Below are positions 52,428-60,408 of a stretch of 64,000 nucleotides of DNA, one piece after another (position 1 is the first letter of the stretch; every line of letters begins with the position of its first letter). Under the pieces are notes generated by a model, which had not been told where the DNA came from, searched no databases, and worked only from the letters and a program-made list of their open reading frames with translations. The stretch lies in assembly GCF_010501015.1 (NCBI RefSeq), contig NZ_QVML01000016.1, forward strand, positions 40,708 through 104,707. Reading direction: 5' to 3'. Source of the DNA: Bacteroides sp. 214. Its GTDB lineage: Bacteria > Bacteroidota > Bacteroidia > Bacteroidales > Bacteroidaceae. Made by a program: the position numbers and the translations under genes.

Positions 52428-55202
52428 TCACGCAAGTTTCTCTTTTAGGAATTGTCCTGTATAGCTTGCTCCACACGCTGCTACTTCTTCCGGTGTTCCG
52501 CAAACAATCAGGTTTCCTCCTTGTTTGCCTCCTTCAGGACCTAGGTCTATCACATAATCGGCACATTTTATAACATCCATGTTGTGCTCGATAATAACAA
52601 TGGTATGTCCGCGTAAAATCAACGCATCGAACGCTTCGAGCAGTTTGCGGATGTCATGGAAATGTAGCCCCGTAGTAGGTTCATCAAAGATAAAGAGGGT
52701 AGGGTCTACTTTCTCTTGACTAAGGTAATAAGCTAATTTTAAGCGTTGGTTTTCTCCACCCGAAAGGGTAGAAGAGGCTTGTCCCAATTTAATGTATCCT
52801 AACCCAACTGCCTGTAGCGGTGCCAGTTTCTTTAATATCTTTTTTTGACCGTATTTGGTGAAGAATTCTACTGCTTGGTTTACCGTCATGTTCAGTAACT
52901 CATAGATGCTTACGTCGTGGTATTTCACTTCGAGCACATCGCTTTTGAAACGCTTGCCATGACAACTTTCGCACTCCAATACTAAGTCTGCCATGAACTG
53001 CATTTCTACTGTTACAGTACCGTCACCTTTACATTCTTCACATCGCCCACCTTCGCTGTTAAAGCTGAAGAAGCCTGCGGTATAGCCCATTTGCTTGGCG
53101 AGTGGCTGCTCTGCCCATAGTTTTCTGATGTCATCATAAGCCTTAATGTAGGTCACAGGGTTGCTCCGACTAGACTTTCCTATAGGGTTCTGATCTATAA
53201 ACTCCACATTGCGCAAACTTTTAATATCTCCTCCCATACTTATAAACTCGCCTGGCCGGTCGCTACACTCATCCAGTTCGCGCTTAAGGGCCCGATACAA
53301 AATATCGCGTACCAATGTGCTTTTCCCTGAGCCAGAGACTCCGCTTACTACCGTCATCACATTGAGTGGAAAGCGTACGTCAATACCTTTCAGGTTGTTT
53401 TCGCGAGCACCTGTTATTTCAATGTAGTTGTTCCATGGGCGGCGATGCAGTGGTACAGGAATCTCTTCTTCTCCAAGCAGGTAGTGCACGGTGTGACTTT
53501 TACTACCCTTTTTCAGTTCTTTCATGTCACCTTCATACACAACTTCTCCACCCAATCGCCCGGCATCGGGACCTAAGTCGATGATGTAGTCGGCAGCACG
53601 GATGATTTCTTCATCATGCTCCACTATAACAACAGTGTTGCCGAGTGTTTGCAATTGGCGCAACACGCGAATCAGTTTGTCGGTGTCGCGACTGTGTAGT
53701 CCGATACTTGGTTCGTCGAGAATATATAAACTACCTACCAGACTGCTCCCTAATGAGGTAGCGAGGTTGATACGCTGGCTCTCACCTCCCGAGAGTGAGT
53801 TGCTTAACCTGTTCATTGTTAAGTAGCCTAACCCTACATCCACCAAGAAACTCAGTCTGCTGGTTATCTCTGTGAGAATACGTTTGGCAATGGCTGCATC
53901 GTGCTTATCGAGCTTTAATAAGCGAAAAAAATCTTGTAGTTCCGTAATTGGTAAATCCACTAATTCGCTAATCGGTTTACCGCCTACACGTACATATCCC
54001 GCTTCGGGTTTCAGCCGGGTGCCATGGCAGGTAGGACAGGTTGTTTTGCCGCGATATCGGGCAAGCATTACACGATATTGTATTTTGTATTGGTTCTCCT
54101 GAACCATCTTAAAGAACTCGTTAATGCCATGAAGTGATCCTCCGTCTCCATTCCAGAGAATGTGGCGTTCTTTGTCGGTCAGTTCGTAATAAGGGGTAAA
54201 TATAGGGAACTTAACATCATATGCTGCCCGGATAAATTCATTTTTCCATTCGCCCATAACGTCGCCTCGCCAACAAACCACCGCCCCGTCATATACAGAA
54301 AGTACACGATTCGGTATAACCAGATGTTCATCGATACCGATAACCTTGCCAAATCCTTCGCATGTGGGACATGCTCCAATGGGCGAGTTGAAAGAAAACA
54401 TCTGATCATTAGGCTCTTCAAAGAGTATGCCGTCGGCTTCGAACTTAGTACTGAAGGTGTATAACTTGCTGGTGGCATCTTCTGCATAAAAGCGTAACAT
54501 GCAGATGCCATCTCCTTCGTACATCGCTGTTTCGGCAGAATCGGTAAGGCGGCTAATAGCGTCTTTGCTGTTGCTTACCGTCATACGGTCTATTAGGAGG
54601 TAAATAATATCATCCTCTTTATAGGTGTATTCGTCTATGCGAATCATTTCGCCATTTACTTCCAGACGGTTAAACCCTTGTTTGAGGTAGATATCGAGTT
54701 GCTCTGACGCAGTGCGATTGTTGCCTATACGGAAAACCGAAAGTACAGTATAACGCGTACCTTCAGGATGGCTTGTCATGCAGTTTACAATGTCTTCGGT
54801 ACTGTGCTTTTTTACCTCTTCGCCACTTATTGGACTAAAAGTCTTTCCGATGCGGGCATAAAGTAAACGTAGATATTCGTACACTTCGGTGCTGGTACCT
54901 ACGGTGGAACGTGGATTGCGGCTACTAACTTTTTGTTCAATGGCAATAGCAGGCGGAATACCCTTAATGAAATCACATTCCGGTTTACTCATTCGTCCAA
55001 GGAACTGGCGGGCATAAGACGAAAGGCTTTCCACATAGCGGCGTTGCCCTTCGGCATAGAGTGTGTCGAAGGCAAGCGATGACTTCCCTGAGCCCGACAA
55101 GCCGGTAATTACCACCAACTTGTTGCGCGGAATGGCAACATCAATATTCTTCAGGTTGTTAACTCTTGCTCCCTTTACACTTATGTATTTGCTTTCCGAC
55201 AT
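52428..55202 (-). CDS. uvrA: excinuclease ABC subunit A
   Basis: A 924-residue damage-recognition ATPase of nucleotide excision repair. Two ABC ATPase modules carry Walker A motifs GLSGSGKSSL (near the N-terminus) and GVSGSGKSTL (about 630). Two ABC signatures are SLSGGESQRI and TLSGGENQRL. Zinc-finger cysteine pairs include CPTC...CPTC and CEEC...CESC. The start is set at 55202 (MSESKYIS) and not 55229, because a TACCTTTG promoter box covers 55227-55234. Loci of DNA alkylation and excision repair (ogt, the short MGMT-like gene, uvrA) are scattered in this window. Confidence 0.97.
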   Translation of the reverse strand: MSESKYISVKGARVNNLKNIDVAIPRNKLVVITGLSGSGKSSLAFDTLYAEGQRRYVESLSSYARQFLGRMSKPECDFIKGIPPAIAIEQKVSSRNPRSTVGTSTEVYEYLRLLYARIGKTFSPISGEEVKKHSTEDIVNCMTSHPEGTRYTVLSVFRIGNNRTASEQLDIYLKQGFNRLEVNGEMIRIDEYTYKEDDIIYLLIDRMTVSNSKDAISRLTDSAETAMYEGDGICMLRFYAEDATSKLYTFSTKFEADGILFEEPNDQMFSFNSPIGACPTCEGFGKVIGIDEHLVIPNRVLSVYDGAVVCWRGDVMGEWKNEFIRAAYDVKFPIFTPYYELTDKERHILWNGDGGSLHGINEFFKMVQENQYKIQYRVMLARYRGKTTCPTCHGTRLKPEAGYVRVGGKPISELVDLPITELQDFFRLLKLDKHDAAIAKRILTEITSRLSFLVDVGLGYLTMNRLSNSLSGGESQRINLATSLGSSLVGSLYILDEPSIGLHSRDTDKLIRVLRQLQTLGNTVVIVEHDEEIIRAADYIIDLGPDAGRLGGEVVYEGDMKELKKGSKSHTVHYLLGEEEIPVPLHRRPWNNYIEITGARENNLKGIDVRFPLNVMTVVSGVSGSGKSTLVRDILYRALKRELDECSDRPGEFISMGGDIKSLRNVEFIDQNPIGKSSRSNPVTYIKAYDDIRKLWAEQPLAKQMGYTAGFFSFNSEGGRCEECKGDGTVTVEMQFMADLVLECESCHGKRFKSDVLEVKYHDVSIYELLNMTVNQAVEFFTKYGQKKILKKLAPLQAVGLGYIKLGQASSTLSGGENQRLKLAYYLSQEKVDPTLFIFDEPTTGLHFHDIRKLLEAFDALILRGHTIVIIEHNMDVIKCADYVIDLGPEGGKQGGNLIVCGTPEEVAACGASYTGQFLKEKLA

Positions 55203-55226
55203 ATTCTTCAAACTAAAAAATCCCCG

Positions 55227-55287
55227 CAAAGGTACTATTTATTACTGAAATAGAAATCGGGTAAATACAAATAAACGTTTATCTTTG
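55227..55287. promoter_or_regulatory. divergent promoters of uvrA and GHL10 copy 2
   Basis: Minus-strand TACCTTTG (55234-55227) lies 25 bp before the uvrA ATG at 55202. Plus-strand TATCTTTG (55280-55287) lies 25 bp before ATG 55313. Confidence 0.65.
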
Positions 55288-55312
55288 CGTTCTAAATGTA
55301 ATACCGAATCGT

Positions 55313-56806
55313 ATGAAATATAAGCTTTTACTACTCGTTCTTTGTATCACAGGCTCGCTTTTTGCACAACAAGAACAACGTTATCCTAAACGCGAATTTC
55401 GTGGCGCGTGGATTCCAACCGTTACGGAACTTTATCGTGGCATGAGTTCCGAAGCTATGCAACAGCGCCTTATTAAAGAGCTTGACATATTGCAAGCGGC
55501 AGGTATTAACGCTATTCTCTTTCAGGTACGCCCCGAAGCCGATGCTTTGTATGAATCGCCTTACGAGCCATGGAGCCGTTTCCTTACTGGTGTGCAAGGA
55601 CAAGCACCCAATCCTTATTGGGATCCTATGGCATTTATGATTACTGAGTGTCACAAACGTGCTATGGAGTTTCATGCGTGGATTAATCCTTATCGGGTAA
55701 AAACAAATATTGCCAATGAACTTCATCCCAGTCATATCTATCATGCACATCCCGAATGGTTTGTGCAATACGACAACAAGCTTTTCTTTGACCCTGCACT
55801 CTCTCAAAGCCGGGAACATATTTGTAAAGTAGTAGCCGACATGGTAGCTCGTTACGATCTCGACGCCATTCATATGGACGATTATTTTTATCCGTACCCT
55901 ACCCAGGAAGCCTATCCGGATGATGCTAACTATGCTCGCTATGGTGCGGGTTTTGCCAATAAAGCAGACTGGCGTCGTAACAATGTAAACGTACTCATCA
56001 AGCAAATTCACGAAACAGTACGTGCCACCAAACCATGGGTGAAGTTTGGTGTAAGTCCTTTTGGCGTCTATCGCAATCAAAGTGCAGATCCATTAGGAAG
56101 TAACACACAAGCTCTTGCCAATTACGACGACCTTTATGCTGATGTATTGCTTTGGGCGCGCGAAGGTTGGATAGATTACAACATCCCGCAACTTTACTGG
56201 CATGTAGGACACCCTCGTGCTGACTATGGAGTCTTGGTAGAGTGGTGGGCTAAGAATAACGAAAACCGTCCGCTTTTCATCGGGCAATCTATCTCCAACA
56301 CCGTGAAGAATGCCGACCCCGACAATCCCGCTATTAATCAGCTCCCTTTGAAGATGAAGCTCGAACGTTCTTTCCAATCCATTGGTGGTGCCTGTCAATG
56401 GCCGGCAAATGGAATTATTACCAATGAAGGCAATTATGCAGATGCTCTAAAAGCGGAGTATTACAAATATCCGGCTTTACCCCCTGTATTCGACTTTATC
56501 GACAATGTAGCTCCTGGCAAGGTGAAGAAGCTAAAACCAGTATGGACAGCCGATGGCTATATCCTTTTCTGGACACCACCCAAAGCATCCAGCGAAATGG
56601 ATAGAGCTGTTCGTTATGTGGTATATCGCTTTGAAAACAAACAAAAAGTAGACATCAATAATCCGGCGAATATTGTTGCTATTACCTCCGAACCTTTCTT
56701 GAAATTGCCTTACGAGAACGGGAAAACTAAATACAGATATGTAGTGACAGCGTTAGATCGTCTGCAAAACGAATCGCGAAGTGTGGGAAAAGCTGTGAAA
56801 CTGTAG
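55313..56806 (+). CDS. glycosyl-hydrolase-like protein GHL10 (DUF187), exported, copy 2
   Basis: A 497-residue protein with a signal peptide (1-18, ending LFA-Q) and the same two-domain plan as the gene at 49986. It has a DUF187 barrel (EFRGAWIPTVTELYRG, INAILFQVRPEADALY, CHKRAMEFHAWINPYR, YDLDAIHMDDYFYP) and a C-terminal fibronectin-like domain (about 400-497). The two copies share catalytic-face motifs but differ in several barrel loops, so they probably act on related but different glycans. It converges on the permease gene, with only 5 bp between the stop codons. Confidence 0.92.
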   Translation: MKYKLLLLVLCITGSLFAQQEQRYPKREFRGAWIPTVTELYRGMSSEAMQQRLIKELDILQAAGINAILFQVRPEADALYESPYEPWSRFLTGVQGQAPNPYWDPMAFMITECHKRAMEFHAWINPYRVKTNIANELHPSHIYHAHPEWFVQYDNKLFFDPALSQSREHICKVVADMVARYDLDAIHMDDYFYPYPTQEAYPDDANYARYGAGFANKADWRRNNVNVLIKQIHETVRATKPWVKFGVSPFGVYRNQSADPLGSNTQALANYDDLYADVLLWAREGWIDYNIPQLYWHVGHPRADYGVLVEWWAKNNENRPLFIGQSISNTVKNADPDNPAINQLPLKMKLERSFQSIGGACQWPANGIITNEGNYADALKAEYYKYPALPPVFDFIDNVAPGKVKKLKPVWTADGYILFWTPPKASSEMDRAVRYVVYRFENKQKVDINNPANIVAITSEPFLKLPYENGKTKYRYVVTALDRLQNESRSVGKAVKL

Positions 56807-56811
56807 TTTCT

Positions 56812-57801
56812 TTACCCCTTATTTTTGCTGATAATCCAAATAATAACCGGTGCACCGAATAAAGCTGTTACTGCATTTATAGGTAGTGTAGACTGGCTGC
56901 CGGGCAGTTGCGAAACCAAATCGCACAGCAACATAATCACTGCGCCTATAAGCATTGAAGCCGGAAGTATAATGCGGTGATTGGACGTGCGGAAAAGTCC
57001 GCGGGCAATATGTGGAATAGTAATGCCAATAAAGGCGATAGGGCCAGTAAAAGCGGTAGATGTACCGGCAAGTAACGCGGTTGCCAGTATCGCATACAAC
57101 CGCAGACGCGATACAGAAATACCCAAACCTGCCGCGTAGTTTTGTCCCAGCAGAAAAATATTAAGTTGTTTTTGAAGCAACAGTGCCATTACTACTCCAA
57201 TGGCAATAACCGGAAGCATAACACGCATATACTCCCAACCCACAGCAGATAAACTGCCAAAGGTCCATGTTACGAAAAGTTTTAGTGTATCAGGATTACT
57301 CACGCTTTGCAGAATGCTGACAATTGCTCCGGCAAAGTTACCGAACATCATTCCTATTATTAATAAGGAAACAGTTTGTGGTATTTTAATGGAGACAATA
57401 ATAACCAATAGTAACACGCATGCCGCACCGATAATAGCTGCTGCTACTTGTCCCCATCCTGCAATCATCCAAAGAGGAAGAGAAGCAGAGCCTAGTGTCA
57501 GCAGTGCTACTCCCAAACTTGCTCCCGAAGTAACCCCAAGAACATCAGGTCCTGCCAATGGATTGTGAAAAACAGTTTGCATCAATACACCGGCAGTCGA
57601 TAAAGCAATACCGGTAAGAATCGCGGTTAATGCTTTGGGTAGGCGGTGGTTAAGGATAATTTCGCGGTATATTTCATTTTCGCTTTTCCCGGTAAGAGTA
57701 GCCCAGATATCACTTAGCTGTAGGCTTATACTTCCAAAAAGAATGTCGGCTGTCAACGCCAATACAAGCAATACTACTAAAAAAACAAATAGTTTCTTCA
57801 T
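56812..57801 (-). CDS. FecCD/BtuC-type ABC transporter permease
   Basis: A 329-residue inner-membrane permease with about nine to ten helices. RLPKALTAILTGIALSTAGVLMQ and NPLAGPDVLGVTSGASLG at 50-95 and GPIAFIGITIPHIAR near the C-terminus are the BtuC/FecCD signatures, the last being the coupling-helix region that docks the ATPase. It overlaps the binding-protein gene upstream by 4 bp. The cluster ends here without an ATPase gene, which is normally the third member; the GHL10 gene follows convergently after 5 bp. Confidence 0.92.
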   Translation of the reverse strand: MKKLFVFLVVLLVLALTADILFGSISLQLSDIWATLTGKSENEIYREIILNHRLPKALTAILTGIALSTAGVLMQTVFHNPLAGPDVLGVTSGASLGVALLTLGSASLPLWMIAGWGQVAAAIIGAACVLLLVIIVSIKIPQTVSLLIIGMMFGNFAGAIVSILQSVSNPDTLKLFVTWTFGSLSAVGWEYMRVMLPVIAIGVVMALLLQKQLNIFLLGQNYAAGLGISVSRLRLYAILATALLAGTSTAFTGPIAFIGITIPHIARGLFRTSNHRIILPASMLIGAVIMLLCDLVSQLPGSQSTLPINAVTALFGAPVIIWIISKNKG

Positions 57802-58940
57802 GGGGCAAGGCGGTTGAAGTAAGTAAATTCGTAGTTGGGTAGCAGTTCGGGATGCAATACCTTAATCATATCACTGAGCAAAAGGTCGGGGCGAGCTACG
57901 CCACTTTCCCAGAAATCATTCCCTCCGGTGGCGTTCATGCGTTTGTTGTTGTTATACACATTTCCGCTTTTGAATGCGTCGAAGAGTTTGTATTTGCTAT
58001 CGGTTTTTCCAAGTTCTTCCAGTGTAGAGGCTTGTGCACCTACCCATACTTCGGCTTTATTGAAGTGTACCAATGCTTCTTCAATAGTACTGCTGATGCT
58101 TCCGCTACTGGTGTCTTTCTTGTAGTAATAGTTGCCGCCCGCATCACGAAAAAGCTGTCCGCTATAACTTTGTCCGCCCGGCATAGACCAACTGCCACGG
58201 AAGTCTTGTCCCGAAAGTATGGTGGGCTGGTGGCTTTGTGTGGTGGCAAGTGCTTTTACTTTATTGTATTGCGCTTCAATCGTTTGAAAAACGCTATCGG
58301 CAAGGGCAGATTTGTTGAAGAAAGCACCTACAAATTTTATCCATTCTGCTCTGCCAAGCAATGTTTTTTCTTGCCATTCAATGTTATAAATAACCGTTAA
58401 TCCGGTTTGTCTCATCTTTTTGCTGTTCTCGTCATCGGCATTATAAGCAGTAGTCATTACAGCTTGGGGGTGTAGCAACAGGAGTTTCTCAATGTTGAGG
58501 TTAAAGGCATCTCCCATATCTTGAACTCTTCCGGCTTTAACAGCTTCACGTACGGTAGGGTTATAGATGAAGTCGGGGCTACAGATTCCGCTAATCACAT
58601 CGAGTTCGTTCAGTAACTCAAGAAATCCGAGATGGGTGGCGGAGTTTGTCATTAACCGGGTGATGGGAATGGTTACTTTCCTTCCGTTGGCTGGGGTGGG
58701 CGTGTCGTTGTCGGTCACAAGGTAGTAAGTATCATATACTTCGCCTGTTTTCCACGGATTCAGCACGCTAACGGTGGTGTAGCTCTCTTGAACTGTAATT
58801 GTAAACAGCTCCGCGTGAGTTATTTCAATGCTTTTTCCCTGCGCGTTTGCCTGTTCCGTTCGTTGCTCTTTTTGTTTGCCACAAGCCGAAAGTAATAGGA
58901 TGATAATGAATATGATACTTAAGATAAACCTGTTTCCCAT
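57798..58940 (-). CDS. ABC transporter substrate-binding lipoprotein (BtuF/FepB-like)
   Basis: A 380-residue lipoprotein (signal ending LLLSAC, acylated Cys19 or 20) with a helical-backbone two-lobe fold of the vitamin B12/iron-siderophore class. LNELDVISGICSPDFIYNP opens the first lobe and the IEKLLLLHPQAVMTTAYN helix the hinge. It hands its ligand to the permease encoded 4 bp overlapping downstream. Cobamide, heme or siderophore are all possible; no cobalamin riboswitch fits into the 105-bp upstream region. The -7 box TATCTTTG is at 58960-58967. Confidence 0.88.
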   Translation of the reverse strand: MGNRFILSIIFIIILLLSACGKQKEQRTEQANAQGKSIEITHAELFTITVQESYTTVSVLNPWKTGEVYDTYYLVTDNDTPTPANGRKVTIPITRLMTNSATHLGFLELLNELDVISGICSPDFIYNPTVREAVKAGRVQDMGDAFNLNIEKLLLLHPQAVMTTAYNADDENSKKMRQTGLTVIYNIEWQEKTLLGRAEWIKFVGAFFNKSALADSVFQTIEAQYNKVKALATTQSHQPTILSGQDFRGSWSMPGGQSYSGQLFRDAGGNYYYKKDTSSGSISSTIEEALVHFNKAEVWVGAQASTLEELGKTDSKYKLFDAFKSGNVYNNNKRMNATGGNDFWESGVARPDLLLSDMIKVLHPELLPNYEFTYFNRLAP

Positions 58941-58959
58941 AAAGAATAACTTTTCGGCG

Positions 58960-59018
58960 CAAAGATAGAACTTCTTTTGCTAAAGAATTGTTGTTTAGGA
59001 ATAGTTCTTTTATTTTTG
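58960..59018. promoter_or_regulatory. divergent promoters of the binding-protein gene and the aldolase gene
   Basis: Minus-strand TATCTTTG (58967-58960) lies 20 bp before ATG 58940. Plus-strand TATTTTTG (59011-59018) lies 27 bp before ATG 59046. Confidence 0.6.
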
Positions 59019-59045
59019 TGAGTATCACCATTAATAAATATACAT

Positions 59046-59702
59046 ATGAAATTCTTTATTGACACCGCCAACCTGGCGCAAATCAAAGAGGCACACGAAC
59101 TCGGTGTGCTCGACGGCGTAACTACCAACCCTTCGCTCATGGCAAAAGAAGGTATTAGCGGAGTAGAGAACCAACACAAACACTATGTGGAGATTTGTAA
59201 CCTTGTGCAAGGCGATGTAAGTGCCGAAGTAATTGCAACCGATTACGAAGGAATGATTAGAGAGGGTAAAGAGCTTGTTGCGCTGCATCCCAACATTGTC
59301 GTAAAAGTTCCCTGTATTGCTGATGGCATCCGGGCTATCAAGTATTTTTCTTCCAATGGCATCCGCACTAATTGTACTCTTGTATTCTCTACCGGACAAG
59401 CGTTGCTGGCGGCAAAAGCAGGGGCAACCTATGTTTCTCCTTTTGTGGGCAGGCTCGACGATGTTAGCGAAAATGGTGTTGCCTTGGTAGGCGAAATTGT
59501 TGAAATGTATCGTTACTACGACTATCCTACGCAGGTATTGGCGGCATCCATTCGTCACACACGCCACATAATACAATGTGTGGAAGTAGGTGCCGATGTA
59601 GCTACTTGTCCGCTAAGTGCTATTAAAGGTTTGCTGAAGCATCCGTTGACAGACTCCGGCTTGGCACAATTCTTGGCAGATTATAAAAAGGTAAACGGAT
59701 AA
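59046..59702 (+). CDS. fructose-6-phosphate aldolase/transaldolase (TalC/FSA family)
   Basis: A 218-residue small transaldolase-family barrel. MKFFIDTANLAQIKEAHELG, GVTTNPSLMAKEG and the Schiff-base Lys87 in IVVKVPC are diagnostic, as is SPFVGRLDD. The length fits the short TalC/FSA subfamily, which either splits fructose 6-phosphate to dihydroxyacetone and glyceraldehyde 3-phosphate or acts as transaldolase in the pentose phosphate pathway. In anaerobic Bacteroidetes without a long transaldolase the latter is likely. The 23-bp inverted repeat at 59709 follows its stop. Confidence 0.95.
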   Translation: MKFFIDTANLAQIKEAHELGVLDGVTTNPSLMAKEGISGVENQHKHYVEICNLVQGDVSAEVIATDYEGMIREGKELVALHPNIVVKVPCIADGIRAIKYFSSNGIRTNCTLVFSTGQALLAAKAGATYVSPFVGRLDDVSENGVALVGEIVEMYRYYDYPTQVLAASIRHTRHIIQCVEVGADVATCPLSAIKGLLKHPLTDSGLAQFLADYKKVNG

Positions 59703-59708
59703 GTACAG

Positions 59709-59772
59709 ATTCTCTACGCGTTGAGAATAAAGACTTAAAGCGTCAAGTATTTATTCTCAACGCGTAGAGAAT
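59709..59772. repeat. array H: 23-bp perfect inverted repeat carrying ACGCGT words at period 22
   Basis: Arms 59709-59731 and 59750-59772 are perfect complements over 23 bp with an 18-base loop. The word ACGCGT (AAGCGT in the loop) starts at 59716, 59738 and 59760, exactly 22 bp apart; the arm word is the palindrome CTCWACGCGTWGAG. It could end the aldolase transcript, although no T tract follows. Confidence 0.9.
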
Positions 59773-59787
59773 TTCTGATATTTGTTG

Positions 59788-59795
59788 TAGCTTTG
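59788..59795 (+). promoter_or_regulatory. -7 box TAGCTTTG of the TlpA-like gene
   Basis: TAGCTTTG lies 21 bp before ATG 59817, 15 bp after array H. Confidence 0.5.
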
Positions 59796-59816
59796 CCTTA
59801 AGTTAAGTTACTATTT

Positions 59817-60365
59817 ATGAAAAAGAAGACTTTTAATCTGCTTATTTCCCTGTTTTTATTGTTGAGTAGCTCTGTTTACGCACAGCAAACTACTACCGAA
59901 CCAATTGCCGACAAAGTAGGATACATTGTTAAAGTGGGCGATTATGCACCCGATTTTACGATAACTCTTACTACGGGTGAGTCGGTAAAACTCTCTTCGT
60001 TGCGTGGTAAATTAGTTATGTTGCAGTTTACCGCAAGTTGGTGTGGTGTTTGCCGCAAGGAGATGCCTTACATTGAAAAAGATATCTGGCAGAAGCATAA
60101 AGACAATGCGAACTTCGCCTTGATTGGTATAGACCGCGACGAACCGTTGGATAAAGTGATAAAATTTGGTCAGCAGGTGGGGGTAACTTACCCGCTGGGG
60201 TTAGACCCGGGTGCAGATATCTTTGCATTGTATGCACTTCGTCAGTCGGGAATTACCCGCAATGTGTTGATCGATAAAAACGGGGAAATAATTATGCTTA
60301 CCCGCTTGTTCAATGAACAAGAGTTTAATGAGCTGGTAGCGAAGATTGATAAAATGCTGAAATAG
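59817..60365 (+). CDS. TlpA-like thioredoxin-fold protein, exported
   Basis: A 182-residue exported redox protein. The signal peptide (1-22, ending VYA-Q) is followed by an AhpC-TSA/TlpA domain: VGDYAPDFTITLTTGESVKL, TASWCGVCRKEMPY with active-site Cys76 and Cys79, and the cis-Pro region near SGITRNVLIDKNG. It probably reduces or isomerises disulfides in the periplasm, or serves as a thiol peroxidase-like reductant. It is followed by the SLC13-type transporter gene after 43 bp, probably co-transcribed, though a functional link is not obvious. Confidence 0.9.
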   Translation: MKKKTFNLLISLFLLLSSSVYAQQTTTEPIADKVGYIVKVGDYAPDFTITLTTGESVKLSSLRGKLVMLQFTASWCGVCRKEMPYIEKDIWQKHKDNANFALIGIDRDEPLDKVIKFGQQVGVTYPLGLDPGADIFALYALRQSGITRNVLIDKNGEIIMLTRLFNEQEFNELVAKIDKMLK

Positions 60366-60408
60366 GATAGGACTTAACTCTTTTGCTAACAAATAATTCA
60401 TAAAATCA

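Noticed and set aside
58941..59045. Cobalamin riboswitch before the B12/siderophore-type binding protein
   Set aside because: Only about 105 bp separate it from the divergent aldolase gene and the -7 box lies 20 bp before the ATG, so there is no room for the aptamer.
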